Source of the DNA: Pseudomonas sp. SJZ079
Lineage (GTDB): Bacteria > Pseudomonadota > Gammaproteobacteria > Pseudomonadales > Pseudomonadaceae
NCBI RefSeq assembly: GCF_007993865.1
Contig: NZ_VIUH01000033.1
Coordinates: 1 to 49,690, forward strand
Length of the DNA: 49,690 bases
Reading direction: 5' to 3'
Positions 8,039 through 19,344 of the stretch are shown here, piece by piece. The position numbers and the translations under genes were made by a program. A model generated the notes under the pieces. That model saw only the letters and a program-made list of their open reading frames with translations. It was not told the origin of the DNA and did no database searches. The stretch's first letter is position 1. Each line of letters starts with the position of its first letter.

Positions 8039-8659
8039 TCAGCTACGCAGCAGCGGGTAGAGTTCTTTAAGCAATTTGCCGCGACTTAACACCAGCTGCC
8101 AGCGGTGGCCGCCGAGCTGACGCCACAAGCGCGCCGCGCGAATACCGGCGAGTAGCAGGGCGCGGATCTTCGAGGCATTGCTCGGTTGTTGCAGGTGGCG
8201 CATGTCGCCTTGCACCTGAATGCGCTGACGGAAGGTGCTGATGGTGTCCTGGTACAAGCTGCCGCAGGAGGCGACCACGTTCTCGTGAATCGGCCCGAAG
8301 TGCTCGACCTGTTGCTGAATCTGATCGAGGCGTTTGCCCATGACCTGCAGCATGTCGTCGCGCTTGGACAACTGCCGTTCCAGCGCGAGCAGGGCCAGGG
8401 CATAGCGCAGCGGTTCGCGCTGCAGGCTGGCGGGGTCGCGCTCCAGTGAACTGACCAGGGCGCGATAGCCGTCGCGCAGGTTGAGGTCATCGCCGCCGTA
8501 AACATCCAGAGTGTTCTGCGGGTCGCGGACCAATAGGCTACCGAGCATGCAGGTCAGATCGGCTTCGCCGATCTGGCCGGTGCGCGCGAGCTTATCGACC
8601 AGTACCGCCGATTCGAAGACCGCAGCCAGTGCCACCAGCTGTTCCTGTGTTGGCGTCAT
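8039..8659 (-). CDS. hflD: HflD family protein
   Basis: 206 residues, mostly helical, of the family named for high-frequency lysogenisation in E. coli, where it was reported to bind phage lambda CII. Its role outside phage infection is unclear. The ATG at 8659 overlaps the mnmA stop as ATGA, and this overlap fixes the start even though the frame extends to 8719. The mnmA-hflD-purB neighbourhood is conserved in gammaproteobacteria, which strengthens the call. Confidence 0.9.
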   Translation of the reverse strand: MTPTQEQLVALAAVFESAVLVDKLARTGQIGEADLTCMLGSLLVRDPQNTLDVYGGDDLNLRDGYRALVSSLERDPASLQREPLRYALALLALERQLSKRDDMLQVMGKRLDQIQQQVEHFGPIHENVVASCGSLYQDTISTFRQRIQVQGDMRHLQQPSNASKIRALLLAGIRAARLWRQLGGHRWQLVLSRGKLLKELYPLLRS

Positions 8660-9774
8660 GGGCGCGGGCCCTTGCTGCTCCAGGGCTCGGCTGTTTCGAT
8701 CACGCCGCCGCCGAGGCACACCTCGCCGTCATAGAACACCACGGACTGGCCCGGTGTGACCGCCCGTTGTGGCATGGCAAACGAGGCTCGGTAGCCATTA
8801 GCCGTCTGTTCCAACGTGCAGGACTGGTCACCCTGGCGGTAGCGCACCTTGGCGGTCAATTGCCGTGGGCTGCCAAGGTCGACAGGGTTGACCCAGTAAA
8901 TCTGCGAGGCAAGCAGGGCGCTGGAGAATAGCCAGGGATGCTCGTTACCTTGACCAACCACTAGTACGTTGCGCACTAAGTCTTTCTCCAGGACATACCA
9001 GGGTTCGTCGCTGGCGTCTTTCAAACCACCAATACCCAGGCCTTGGCGTTGGCCGATGGTGTGGTACATCAAACCATGGTGGCGACCAATGACCTCGCCC
9101 TCGGTGGTTTCGATATCGCCGGGCTGTGCGGGCAGGTATTGCTTGAGGAAATCGCTGAAGCGGCGCTCGCCGATGAAGCAGATACCGGTGGAGTCCTTTT
9201 TCTTCGCCGTGGCCAGCTGGTATTTCTCGGCGATGGCGCGCACCTGGGGTTTCTCCAGTTCGCCGACCGGGAACAAGGTCTTGGCGATCTGCTCGCCGCC
9301 GACCGCATGCAGGAAGTAGCTCTGATCCTTGTTCAGGTCCAGACCCTTGAGCAGCTCGGTACGGCCGTGGTTATCGCGGCGGCGGACGTAATGACCGGTG
9401 GCGATCAGATCGGCACCGAGCATCAGCGCATAGTCGAGAAAGGCTTTGAACTTGATCTCGCGGTTGCACAGGATGTCCGGGTTGGGGGTGCGCCCGGCCT
9501 TGTACTCGGCAAGGAAGTGCTCGAACACATTGTCCCAGTACTCCGCCGCGAAGTTGGCGGTGTGCAGCTTGATGCCGATCTTGTCGCACACGGCCTGGGC
9601 GTCGGCCAGGTCATCCATGGCGGTGCAATATTCGGTGCCGTCGTCCTCGTCCCAGTTCTTCATGAACAGGCCTTCGACCTGATAACCCTGCTCCAGCAGC
9701 AGCAGGGCAGAAACGGACGAGTCGACGCCGCCGGACATGCCGACGATTACGCGGGTTGCAGTTGGATCGGGCAT
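8656..9774 (-). CDS. mnmA: tRNA-specific 2-thiouridylase
   Basis: Puts sulfur on C2 of the wobble uridine (position 34) in tRNAs for Lys, Glu and Gln. The ATP pyrophosphatase loop SGGVDSS is at residues 14-20. The catalytic pair is Cys103 in DILCNREIKF and Cys199 in GICFIG. The 372-residue length is standard. It receives sulfur from the Tus relay, and the tusD-C-B-E genes are in this same window at 29374-30758. The gene heads a coupled run with hflD. Confidence 0.97.
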   Translation of the reverse strand: MPDPTATRVIVGMSGGVDSSVSALLLLEQGYQVEGLFMKNWDEDDGTEYCTAMDDLADAQAVCDKIGIKLHTANFAAEYWDNVFEHFLAEYKAGRTPNPDILCNREIKFKAFLDYALMLGADLIATGHYVRRRDNHGRTELLKGLDLNKDQSYFLHAVGGEQIAKTLFPVGELEKPQVRAIAEKYQLATAKKKDSTGICFIGERRFSDFLKQYLPAQPGDIETTEGEVIGRHHGLMYHTIGQRQGLGIGGLKDASDEPWYVLEKDLVRNVLVVGQGNEHPWLFSSALLASQIYWVNPVDLGSPRQLTAKVRYRQGDQSCTLEQTANGYRASFAMPQRAVTPGQSVVFYDGEVCLGGGVIETAEPWSSKGPRP

Positions 9775-9846
9775 GGGCTGAGTGTGCAGAGGTTCAAAAG
9801 GACGCGATTCTAGCAGGGCCGGCTCGTTGCGGCGACTAGCCAGGCG

Positions 9847-10293
9847 TTAAGCCGGGTCGCGGATCAGGGTTAACGGGAAGCACGCGCCATCCAGGTAGTC
9901 GTCGATGCAGCGCAACACCAACTCGCTGCGCCAGCGCTCCGGTTGGGCAGCCAATTCGTCGCGGGTCAGCCAGCGTGGGCCGATGATGCCATCATCCAGT
10001 GCGAGTTCAGGATGCTGTCGCAGCGCTTTGGCGGCGAAGCAGACGCGTTGATAGGTCACCCCATTGCTGGGGGCTGTATACAGGTAAATGCCGGTGACGC
10101 CAGTCAGCTCGACATCCCAGCCGGTTTCTTCGAGGGTTTCGCGTACGGCGGCCTGCAGGAGGCTTTCGTCCGCCTCCAGGTGGCCGGCAGGCTGGTTGAA
10201 TACCGCACGACCCTCGGCCAGCTCTTCGACCAGGAGGAAGCGGCCCTGGTCTTCGATGACCGTGGCCACGGTGATGTGAGGGTGCCAATCCAT
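9847..10293 (-). CDS. nudJ: Nudix hydrolase, NudJ-like
   Basis: 148 residues with a complete Nudix box: Gly37-x5-Glu43-x7-Arg51-Glu52-x2-Glu55-Glu56-x-Gly58. The opening WHPHITVATVIEDQGRFLLVEE and the later YLYTAPSNGVTYQRVCF fit the NudJ/YmfB group, which removes phosphates from nucleoside triphosphates and from a thiamine precursor pyrophosphate. The exact substrate cannot be told from sequence. It sits upstream of mnmA in the same direction, 72 bp away. Confidence 0.88.
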   Translation of the reverse strand: MDWHPHITVATVIEDQGRFLLVEELAEGRAVFNQPAGHLEADESLLQAAVRETLEETGWDVELTGVTGIYLYTAPSNGVTYQRVCFAAKALRQHPELALDDGIIGPRWLTRDELAAQPERWRSELVLRCIDDYLDGACFPLTLIRDPA

Positions 10294-10364
10294 AAAACGC
10301 TACCTGTGCTGACAAATGGTGAGCATAACAGCCGCGTCTGTGCGCTTCTGTCAGGCCGAAAGCA

Positions 10365-10392
10365 GAAACCCCGGCGCAGGGGCCGGGGTTTC
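10365..10392 (-). terminator. Terminator downstream of idh
   Basis: A perfect 11-bp stem GAAACCCCGGC / GCCGGGGTTTC with a six-base loop, 37 bp past the idh stop codon. The T-rich end of the stem supplies a short U-run in the minus-strand transcript. Confidence 0.75.
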
Positions 10393-10428
10393 CATGTTGC
10401 GACGCCCATGGGCGCCGGGTCTTAGTGC

Positions 10429-12654
<2,226 letters not shown>

Positions 12655-12892
12655 TTAGGGTTAACTCTCTTCTTCGCTGAGCGTACACAAACCCTCGACA
12701 TGCGCAGGTAGGCGCCGTGGTTCGCTGTGTGAGCGAGCCGGAAGTCGAGGACTTGCCGCGGTGATGTTGGATGCACCAGTAGAGTGTCGAGCACTTCGAG
12801 CCGTCGAGTCGCGGTAGCAATTCGGCAGATTCAAGAGGCGGGCGTCTCGTTCAAGACAGGCAACCCCTTATGACTCGTTAGTCACCTAAGCA

Positions 12893-12901
12893 GTATACCA
12901 C
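12893..12901 (-). promoter_or_regulatory. Extended -10 promoter for idh
   Basis: On the minus strand TG-G-TATACT matches the extended -10 consensus. No good -35 box lies 17 bp upstream, as allowed for this promoter class. The expected start near 12886 gives a leader of about 230 nt. Directly upstream is a hairpin sequence at 12901-12919. Confidence 0.45.
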
Positions 12902-12919
12902 TGCGACTGTGCGTCGCAG
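12901..12919. promoter_or_regulatory. Inverted repeat in the idh-icd gap
   Basis: CTGCGAC-TGTGC-GTCGCAG: perfect 7-bp arms with a 5-bp centre, touching the extended -10 element of idh. It is well placed to be an operator. A second inverted repeat CGCCCGA...TCGGGCG spans 12957-12986, nearer icd. Neither matches a site I can name. Confidence 0.4.
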
Positions 12920-13019
12920 AATGCCCTTGTGCATAAGACCAACGAACATATGGTTTCGCCCGATTCAACTGGGTTACTCTCGGGCGATGCGCACTGTTAA
13001 CCACAAGACGGAGTCCAGC

Positions 13020-14276
13020 ATGGGATACCAAAAGATCCAGGTGCCAGCAACCGGTGACAAAATCACCGTCAATGCCGATATGTCCCTCAATGTACCGAAT
13101 AACCCGATCATCCCTTACATCGAGGGTGATGGCATCGGCGTCGATATCAGTCCGGTGATGATCAAGGTCGTCGATGCGGCTGTCGAAAAAGCCTACGGCG
13201 GCAAGCGCAAGATTTCCTGGATGGAAGTCTACGCCGGCGAGAAGGCCACTCAGGTATACGACCAGGACACCTGGCTGCCACAGGAGACTCTGGACGCTGT
13301 CAAAGACTACGTCGTTTCCATCAAAGGCCCGCTGACTACGCCCGTCGGTGGCGGTATCCGTTCCCTCAACGTAGCGCTGCGTCAGCAACTGGACCTGTAC
13401 GTTTGCCTGCGCCCCGTGCGCTGGTTCGAAGGCGTGCCTAGCCCGGTGAAAAAGCCTGGCGATGTCGACATGACCATTTTTCGCGAAAACTCCGAAGATA
13501 TTTATGCCGGTATTGAGTGGAAGGCCGGTTCGCCGGAAGCAGACAAGGTCATCAAGTTCCTCAAAGAGGAAATGGGTGTAACCAAGATTCGTTTCGATGA
13601 AAACTGCGGCATTGGCGTCAAGCCGGTTTCCAAAGAAGGCACCAAGCGTCTGGCACGCAAGGCGTTGCAGTACGTGGTCGATAACGACCGTGACTCGCTG
13701 ACCATCGTGCACAAAGGCAACATCATGAAGTTCACCGAAGGTGCCTTCAAAGAGTGGGCCTACGAAATTGCGGCCGAGGAATTCGGCGCAACCCTGCTCG
13801 ATGGCGGTCCTTGGATGCAGTTCAAGAACCCGAAAACCGGCAAGAATGTCATCGTTAAAGATGCTATCGCCGACGCCATGCTGCAGCAGATCCTGCTGCG
13901 TCCGGCCGAGTACGATGTAATCGCCACTCTGAACCTCAACGGTGACTACCTGTCCGACGCCCTGGCGGCCGAAGTGGGCGGTATTGGCATCGCGCCGGGC
14001 GCCAACCTGTCAGACACCATCGCCATGTTCGAAGCGACCCACGGCACTGCACCGAAGTATGCGGGCCAGGACAAGGTCAACCCGGGTTCGCTGATCCTCT
14101 CTGCCGAAATGATGTTGCGCCATATGGGCTGGGTAGAAGCTGCCGACCTGATCATCAAGGGCACCAACGGCGCTATCTCGGCCAAGACCGTGACCTACGA
14201 CTTCGAGCGCCTGATGGAAGGTGCCAAGCTGATGTCGTGCTCGCAGTTCGGCGACGCCATGATCACGCACATGTGA
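13020..14276 (+). CDS. icd: Isocitrate dehydrogenase (NADP), dimeric type
   Basis: Same reaction as idh but by the dimeric enzyme, 418 residues. The substrate and phosphorylation loop reads GGIRSLN with Ser115, equivalent to the Ser113 that AceK phosphorylates in E. coli. The Mg-isocitrate motif NLNGDYLSDALAAEVGG and the NADP region THGTAPKYAG are intact. An upstream extension to 12909 is open, but the ATG at 13020 has GGAG eight bases before it. No aceK gene is in the window. It is divergent from idh and convergent with cspD. Confidence 0.97.
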   Translation: MGYQKIQVPATGDKITVNADMSLNVPNNPIIPYIEGDGIGVDISPVMIKVVDAAVEKAYGGKRKISWMEVYAGEKATQVYDQDTWLPQETLDAVKDYVVSIKGPLTTPVGGGIRSLNVALRQQLDLYVCLRPVRWFEGVPSPVKKPGDVDMTIFRENSEDIYAGIEWKAGSPEADKVIKFLKEEMGVTKIRFDENCGIGVKPVSKEGTKRLARKALQYVVDNDRDSLTIVHKGNIMKFTEGAFKEWAYEIAAEEFGATLLDGGPWMQFKNPKTGKNVIVKDAIADAMLQQILLRPAEYDVIATLNLNGDYLSDALAAEVGGIGIAPGANLSDTIAMFEATHGTAPKYAGQDKVNPGSLILSAEMMLRHMGWVEAADLIIKGTNGAISAKTVTYDFERLMEGAKLMSCSQFGDAMITHM

Positions 14277-14292
14277 GCTGATCGGTGGTAAG

Positions 14293-14322
14293 AAAAAGGC
14301 CGGTCAATGACCGGCCTTTTTC
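14293..14322. terminator. Bidirectional terminator between icd and cspD
   Basis: AAAAAGGCCGGTCA and TGACCGGCCTTTTT are perfect complementary arms separated by one base, so the real loop is about five bases. T-runs on both strands serve the two converging genes. Confidence 0.9.
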
Positions 14323-14346
14323 ATGAGCAGGCAACCACCCTAAGGT

Positions 14347-14610
14347 TCAGACTTCAATCGTGTTGCCTTGAGGCAGGCTGGCCATGCCTGGCGCTTCGAT
14401 AGAGGCCGAACTCGCGCTTATATTCACAGCATGGAGTCCTTTAGGACCCTGAATGATGTCGAAACTCACCGACTGACCCGCTTTGAGCGTTTTATAGCCC
14501 TCCATCTGGATCGCCGAGTAGTGGGCGAACAGGTCCTCATCTCGGCCGTCGGCCAGGATAAATCCATAGCCCTTGGCGTTGTTGAACCACTTGACCTTAC
14601 CGCTAAGCAT
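14347..14610 (-). CDS. cspD: Cold shock-like protein CspD
   Basis: An 87-residue cold-shock-domain protein. The RNA-binding motifs KWFNNAKGYGFI and DLFAHYSAI are intact and a tail of about 20 residues follows the domain, as in CspD. In E. coli CspD is a stationary-phase inhibitor of DNA replication. GAGGG lies eight bases before the ATG at 14610. The nearer upstream ATG (14616) would be only two bases from it and is unlikely. It is divergent from clpS, an arrangement conserved in gammaproteobacteria. Confidence 0.93.
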   Translation of the reverse strand: MLSGKVKWFNNAKGYGFILADGRDEDLFAHYSAIQMEGYKTLKAGQSVSFDIIQGPKGLHAVNISASSASIEAPGMASLPQGNTIEV

Positions 14611-14707
14611 GCTCATATCCCTCTGCAAAGGACCCCATCACTGGAGTATCATCCACTTCGATTCCGCGCATTAATCAACCGGGTTGGGCGAGGGCGCGGA
14701 ATCCCAC

Positions 14708-14725
14708 ATACCCATGAGTGGGTAT
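14708..14725. promoter_or_regulatory. Palindrome in the cspD-clpS gap
   Basis: ATACCCA-TGAG-TGGGTAT, perfect 7-bp arms with a 4-bp centre, in the middle of the 229-bp gap between the divergent genes. It could be an operator or the base of an RNA hairpin in either leader. Confidence 0.4.
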
Positions 14726-14839
14726 TTATTGTTTGTAACACCGTTTTGCCGATAGTCAAGGCGATGCTGCAACTGGCTGAGAAGCCGTTCAAACTCCTTC
14801 TAGTCCCTGTCTTCGTCCAACCACGAACCTTTTCCCCAC

Positions 14840-15202
14840 ATGCATGCAAGTAGCCAGATTCGACTAACATTCAATCAGGATCGCCCAGCAACGCATGAGG
14901 ACGATTCTTTCGGTCTTGCCGTACAGGAATCTAAGCCGGCGTTACAGGCACCACCGCTGTATAAGGTGGTCATATTCAATGACGACTACACACCGATGGA
15001 TTTCGTAGTCGAGGTGCTCGAGGTGTTTTTCAACTTTAATCGGGAGCTGGCGACCAAGATGATGCTGACCGTCCACACAGAGGGGCGGGCAGTCTGCGGA
15101 GTGTTTACCCGCGACATCGCCGAAACGAAGGCGACGCAGGTCAACCAATACGCGAGAGAGTGCCAGCATCCATTACTCTGTGAGATCGAGAAGGACGGTT
15201 AG
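14840..15202 (+). CDS. clpS: ATP-dependent Clp protease adaptor ClpS
   Basis: Recognises proteins with an N-terminal Leu, Phe, Trp or Tyr and hands them to ClpA-ClpP. 120 residues: a flexible N-terminal tail (about 1-38) and a core with the YKVVIFNDDYTPMDFVVEVL segment that contains the Asn-Asp pair of the N-degron pocket, followed by HTEGRAVCGVFTRDIAE. The opening MHASSQIRLTFNQD matches ClpS of Pseudomonas as I remember it. clpA follows after 29 bp. Confidence 0.96.
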   Translation: MHASSQIRLTFNQDRPATHEDDSFGLAVQESKPALQAPPLYKVVIFNDDYTPMDFVVEVLEVFFNFNRELATKMMLTVHTEGRAVCGVFTRDIAETKATQVNQYARECQHPLLCEIEKDG

Positions 15203-15231
15203 CGCCGGCCGCTTGGGCATGAGGTGAAGCT

Positions 15232-17502
15232 ATGTTAAATCGAGAGCTCGAAGTCACCCTCAATCTGGCCTTCAAAGAGGCTCGCACCAAGCGTCATGAG
15301 TTCATGACGGTTGAGCACCTCCTGCTGGCTCTGCTGGATAACGAAGCCGCCGCCAGCGTCTTGCGCGCGTGTGGCGCCAGCCTCGACAAGTTGCGGCATG
15401 ATCTACAGGAATTCATCGACTCCACCACGCCACTGATTCCTCTGCATGACGAAGAGCGTGAAACCCAGCCAACCTTGGGCTTCCAGCGTGTTTTGCAGCG
15501 CGCAGTATTCCATGTGCAAAGCTCTGGTAAGCGCGAGGTGACGGGCGCCAACGTGTTGGTGGCGATTTTCAGCGAGCAGGAAAGCCAGGCCGTATTTTTG
15601 CTCAAGCAACAGAGTGTTGCGCGGATCGACGTGGTCAACTTCATTGCCCATGGCATTTCCAAGGTGCCGGGGCATGGCGGTCATTCTGACCCCGACCAGG
15701 AGATGCAGGACGAAGAAGGCGGGGAGTCTTCGACCTCGGGCAACCCACTGGATGCTTACGCCAGCAACCTCAACGAGCTGGCGCGTCAGGGGCGGATTGA
15801 TCCTCTGGTCGGTCGCGAGCTTGAAGTGGAGCGCGTGGCGCAGATCCTCGCCCGGCGACGCAAGAATAATCCGTTGCTGGTCGGCGAGGCCGGTGTCGGC
15901 AAGACCGCCATTGCCGAGGGTCTGGCTAAACGCATCGTTGACCTGCAAGTTCCGGATTTGCTGGCTGATAGCGTGGTCTATTCGCTGGATCTGGGCGCCT
16001 TGTTGGCCGGCACTAAATATCGTGGTGATTTCGAGAAACGCTTCAAGGCGCTGCTCAATGAACTGCGCAGGCGTCCGCATGCGATTCTGTTCATCGACGA
16101 GATCCACACCATCATCGGTGCGGGAGCGGCCTCAGGTGGGGTGATGGATGCATCCAATCTGCTCAAGCCGATGCTTTCTTCTGGGGAAATTCGCTGCATT
16201 GGCTCGACCACCTTCCAGGAGTTTCGCGGTATTTTCGAGAAGGATCGCGCCCTGGCGCGGCGCTTCCAGAAAGTCGATGTAGTCGAGCCCTCCGTCGAGG
16301 ACACAGTCGGTATTCTGCGCGGCCTGAAAGCGCGTTTCGAGCAACACCACAGCATCGAGTACAGCGACGAAGCCTTGCGTGCAGCCGCGGAGTTGGCCTC
16401 GCGCTACATCAATGATCGCCATATGCCGGACAAGGCCATCGATGTGATTGACGAGGCGGGTGCTTATCAGCGTCTGCAGCCGGTGGATAAGCGCGTCAAG
16501 CGCATTGAGGTGGCGCAGGTCGAGGATATTGTGGCTAAAATTGCACGGATTCCGCCTAAGCATGTCAGCAGCTCGGACAAGGAGTTGCTGCGCAACCTTG
16601 AGCGCGACCTCAAGCTCACGGTGTTTGGTCAGGATGCGGCGATTGACTCGCTTTCAACGGCGATTAAATTGTCGCGCGCCGGTCTCAAGGCGCCGGATAA
16701 GCCTGTTGGCTCTTTCCTGTTTGCCGGTCCTACCGGGGTCGGTAAAACCGAGGCGGCGCGTCAATTGGCCAAAGCCTTGGGGATTGAGTTGGTGCGTTTC
16801 GATATGTCCGAGTACATGGAACGGCATACCGTTTCTCGCCTTATCGGCGCTCCGCCGGGTTATGTCGGCTTCGATCAGGGTGGTTTGCTGACCGAGGCGA
16901 TCACCAAGATGCCGCATTGCGTATTGCTACTCGATGAAATCGAGAAGGCGCATCCGGAAGTCTTCAACCTGCTGCTGCAGGTAATGGATCACGGCACGCT
17001 GACCGATAACAACGGGCGTAAGGCAGATTTCCGCAACGTCATCCTGATTATGACCACTAACGCGGGCGCGGAGACCGCATCGCGGGCCTCTATCGGCTTC
17101 ACTCATCAAGATCACTCGTCCGATGCCATGGAAGTGATCAAGAAGAGCTTCACGCCGGAGTTCCGTAACCGTCTGGATACTACTATCCAGTTCAGTCGCC
17201 TGAGCCATGAGGTGATCAAGAGCATCGTCGACAAGTTCCTCACCGAGTTGCAGGCGCAGCTCGAGGACAAACGCGTCATGCTTGAGGTCAGCGATGCTGC
17301 TCGCAACTGGCTGGCGGAGACAGGCTACGACGTGCAGATGGGGGCTCGACCGATGGCGCGCTTGATTCAAGATAAGATCAAGCGTCCGCTCGCGGAAGAG
17401 ATTCTGTTTGGCGAGCTGGCTGAGCATGGTGGCGTGGTGCATATCGATATCAGCAATGGCGAGCTGACTTTCGACTTTGAAACCACTGCCGAAATGGCTT
17501 GA
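15232..17502 (+). CDS. clpA: ATP-dependent Clp protease ATP-binding subunit ClpA
   Basis: The hexameric unfoldase that feeds ClpP. 756 residues: N-domain (about 1-145) that docks ClpS, then two AAA+ modules with Walker A motifs GEAGVGKT (near 218-225) and GPTGVGKT (near 499-506) and Walker B motifs ILFIDEIH and VLLLDEIEKAHP. An IGL-type ClpP-docking loop is expected between the D2 motifs but was not examined closely. It is coupled with clpS and ends at a strong terminator. Confidence 0.97.
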   Translation: MLNRELEVTLNLAFKEARTKRHEFMTVEHLLLALLDNEAAASVLRACGASLDKLRHDLQEFIDSTTPLIPLHDEERETQPTLGFQRVLQRAVFHVQSSGKREVTGANVLVAIFSEQESQAVFLLKQQSVARIDVVNFIAHGISKVPGHGGHSDPDQEMQDEEGGESSTSGNPLDAYASNLNELARQGRIDPLVGRELEVERVAQILARRRKNNPLLVGEAGVGKTAIAEGLAKRIVDLQVPDLLADSVVYSLDLGALLAGTKYRGDFEKRFKALLNELRRRPHAILFIDEIHTIIGAGAASGGVMDASNLLKPMLSSGEIRCIGSTTFQEFRGIFEKDRALARRFQKVDVVEPSVEDTVGILRGLKARFEQHHSIEYSDEALRAAAELASRYINDRHMPDKAIDVIDEAGAYQRLQPVDKRVKRIEVAQVEDIVAKIARIPPKHVSSSDKELLRNLERDLKLTVFGQDAAIDSLSTAIKLSRAGLKAPDKPVGSFLFAGPTGVGKTEAARQLAKALGIELVRFDMSEYMERHTVSRLIGAPPGYVGFDQGGLLTEAITKMPHCVLLLDEIEKAHPEVFNLLLQVMDHGTLTDNNGRKADFRNVILIMTTNAGAETASRASIGFTHQDHSSDAMEVIKKSFTPEFRNRLDTTIQFSRLSHEVIKSIVDKFLTELQAQLEDKRVMLEVSDAARNWLAETGYDVQMGARPMARLIQDKIKRPLAEEILFGELAEHGGVVHIDISNGELTFDFETTAEMA

Positions 17503-17520
17503 AGGCTATTTTCTACTGAC

Positions 17521-17549
17521 AAAAACGCCCGGCTATGCCGGGCGTTTTT
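17521..17549. terminator. Bidirectional terminator between clpA and infA
   Basis: AAAAACGCCCGGC, loop TAT, GCCGGGCGTTTTT: perfect 13-bp arms with T-runs on both strands, 18 bp past clpA and 15 bp past the convergent infA stop. Confidence 0.93.
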
Positions 17550-17563
17550 ACTGGTGCTTAAAC

Positions 17564-17782
17564 TTAGCGAGCGCGGTAGGTGATGCGACCTTTGCTCAAG
17601 TCATAAGGTGTCAGCTCAACGCGAACCTTGTCGCCAGTCAGAATGCGGATGTAGTTCTTGCGCATTTTTCCGGAGATGTGCGCGGTAACGACGTGCCCGT
17701 TTTCCAACTCCACACGAAACATGGTGTTGGGCAGGGTGTCGACGACAGTGCCTTCCATTTCGAAGCTGTCTTCTTTCGACAT
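17564..17782 (-). CDS. infA: Translation initiation factor IF-1
   Basis: 72 residues, the universal S1-fold factor that binds the A site of the 30S subunit during initiation. It opens [19 protein letters not shown] and contains [19 protein letters not shown]. The longer frame to 17923 is rejected because the family always begins MSKED/MAKED. It lies downstream of bpt and aat on the same strand. Confidence 0.97.
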
Positions 17783-17882
17783 GCAGTAAAGCCCTCGGTA
17801 TCCAATGAATGGCCCGGTGCAACTGGCCCCAGGCAAAAGCGGCGTGCATTGTGCCCGAAAATAGAGGTTTCCGCCAAGGAAT

Positions 17883-18590
17883 TCAGGTAAGCGTGACCCA
17901 GCGTTGATTGACGAACAGCTCAATCGGGCGATATTGCGTCTTGTAATTCATTTTTCGGCAATTTTTGATCCAGTAGCCGAGATAGACGGCATATAGGCCT
18001 CGTCGTGCGGTTTCGCCTATCTGCCACAGGATGGCGAATCGACCCAGGCTTCGGCGCTCTTCACTAGGGTCATAAAACGTGTAAACCGCAGAAAGTCCGT
18101 TGGGCAGGGCGTCGGTTACTGCGATCGCCAATAGTCGGTTGTCCTTGCGGAACTCGAAGAAACAAGAAAATGGCAAGTCACGCACCAGAAAGGTCGAGAA
18201 CTGCTCGCGGCTAGGTGGGTACATGTCGCCATCGGCATGCCGTCGCTCGATGTAGCGAGCATAGAGGTCGTAATACTCTTCGGTGAAGGCCGGGCGTACT
18301 GCGCGTACCTGCACGTCCTGGTTGCGTTTGATGATCCGCCGTTGCTGACGGTTAGGGGTGAACTGTGCGGCGGGAATTCGTGCCGGCACGCAGGCTGTGC
18401 AGCGTTGGCAGTGGGGGCGGTACAGGTGGTCACCGCTGCGCCGAAAACCCATTTCCGAGAGCTCGGCGTAGACGTCCGCATCCATGGGCTGGCTGGGGTC
18501 GAGGAACAGCGTCGTGGCCTGCTCTTCGGGCAGATAGCTGCACGGATGGGGCTGAGTGGCGTAAAACTTTAAACGAGCCAGCTCGGTCAT
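17883..18590 (-). CDS. bpt: Aspartate/glutamate leucyltransferase
   Basis: Transfers leucine from Leu-tRNA to proteins with an N-terminal Asp or Glu, creating a ClpS-recognised degron. 235 residues, with the N-terminal zinc/cluster-type [12 protein letters not shown] and [13 protein letters not shown] cysteine region and the C-terminal [19 protein letters not shown] segment conserved in the ATE1/Bpt family. It lies 54 bp after aat and in the same direction, probably co-transcribed. Confidence 0.94.
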
Positions 18591-18644
18591 GATTGCGTCT
18601 CGGGAGAAGCCTAAAGTAAGTGTATGCCAGGCTGCCGCACACGC

Positions 18645-19325
18645 CTAGATAAGCCAGTCCGCCCCGCTGGGCTGGTCGAGGTGGTATTTCAGGTAGTCAC
18701 TGAAGTCGGCTCGGGCGATGGCGCGGGCCCCGAAATTATGCAGGTGCTGGGTCGGCATCTGGCAGTCGATAAGCGCAAATTTCCAGGTTTTCAGGTGCTC
18801 GACCAAGGTGGCAAAGCCGACCTTGGAGGCGTTGTCGCCGCGACTGAACATCGACTCGCCAAAAAACAGTTGACCCATCGCCAGCCCATACAGCCCGCCG
18901 ACCAGCTCGCCATCGCGCCAGACTTCGACCGAGTGGGCTATGCCGCGCTTATGCAGCTGAAGATAGGCATGCTGCATATCTGTTGTGATCCAGGTGCCCT
19001 CAGCGTATTCGCGCGGCGCGGCGCAAGCCTGGATGACGGCAGCAAAGGCTTGGTCGAACGTCACTTGATAGCGTGCTTGGCGCAGCACCTTGTGCAAGCT
19101 GCGAGAGATATGCAGCTCATGCGGGAAAAGCACGGTGCGCGGGTCGGGCGACCACCAGAGGATGGGCTGGCCTTCCTGGTACCAGGGGAAGCAGCCGTGG
19201 CGATAAGCCTGAATCAAACGATCAGCACTCAAGTCACCGCCGGCTGCGAGTAAACCATTGGGTTCGCGCAGGGCCTTGCTCAGGGGTGGAAAATTCAGTG
19301 AGTCGCGTTGCAGCCAGGTCAGCAT
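18645..19325 (-). CDS. aat: Leucyl/phenylalanyl-tRNA--protein transferase
   Basis: Adds Leu or Phe to proteins with an N-terminal Lys or Arg, the other entry to the same N-degron route. 226 residues, with GLLAAGGDLS, the YRHGCFPWYQEGQPILWWSP core and the VEVWRDGELVGGLYG catalytic region. It precedes bpt and infA on the minus strand. With clpS and clpA the whole pathway apart from clpP lies within 4.5 kb. Confidence 0.96.
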   Translation of the reverse strand: MLTWLQRDSLNFPPLSKALREPNGLLAAGGDLSADRLIQAYRHGCFPWYQEGQPILWWSPDPRTVLFPHELHISRSLHKVLRQARYQVTFDQAFAAVIQACAAPREYAEGTWITTDMQHAYLQLHKRGIAHSVEVWRDGELVGGLYGLAMGQLFFGESMFSRGDNASKVGFATLVEHLKTWKFALIDCQMPTQHLHNFGARAIARADFSDYLKYHLDQPSGADWLI

Positions 19326-19344
19326 TTAGCGCAGCCGGAAGAGG

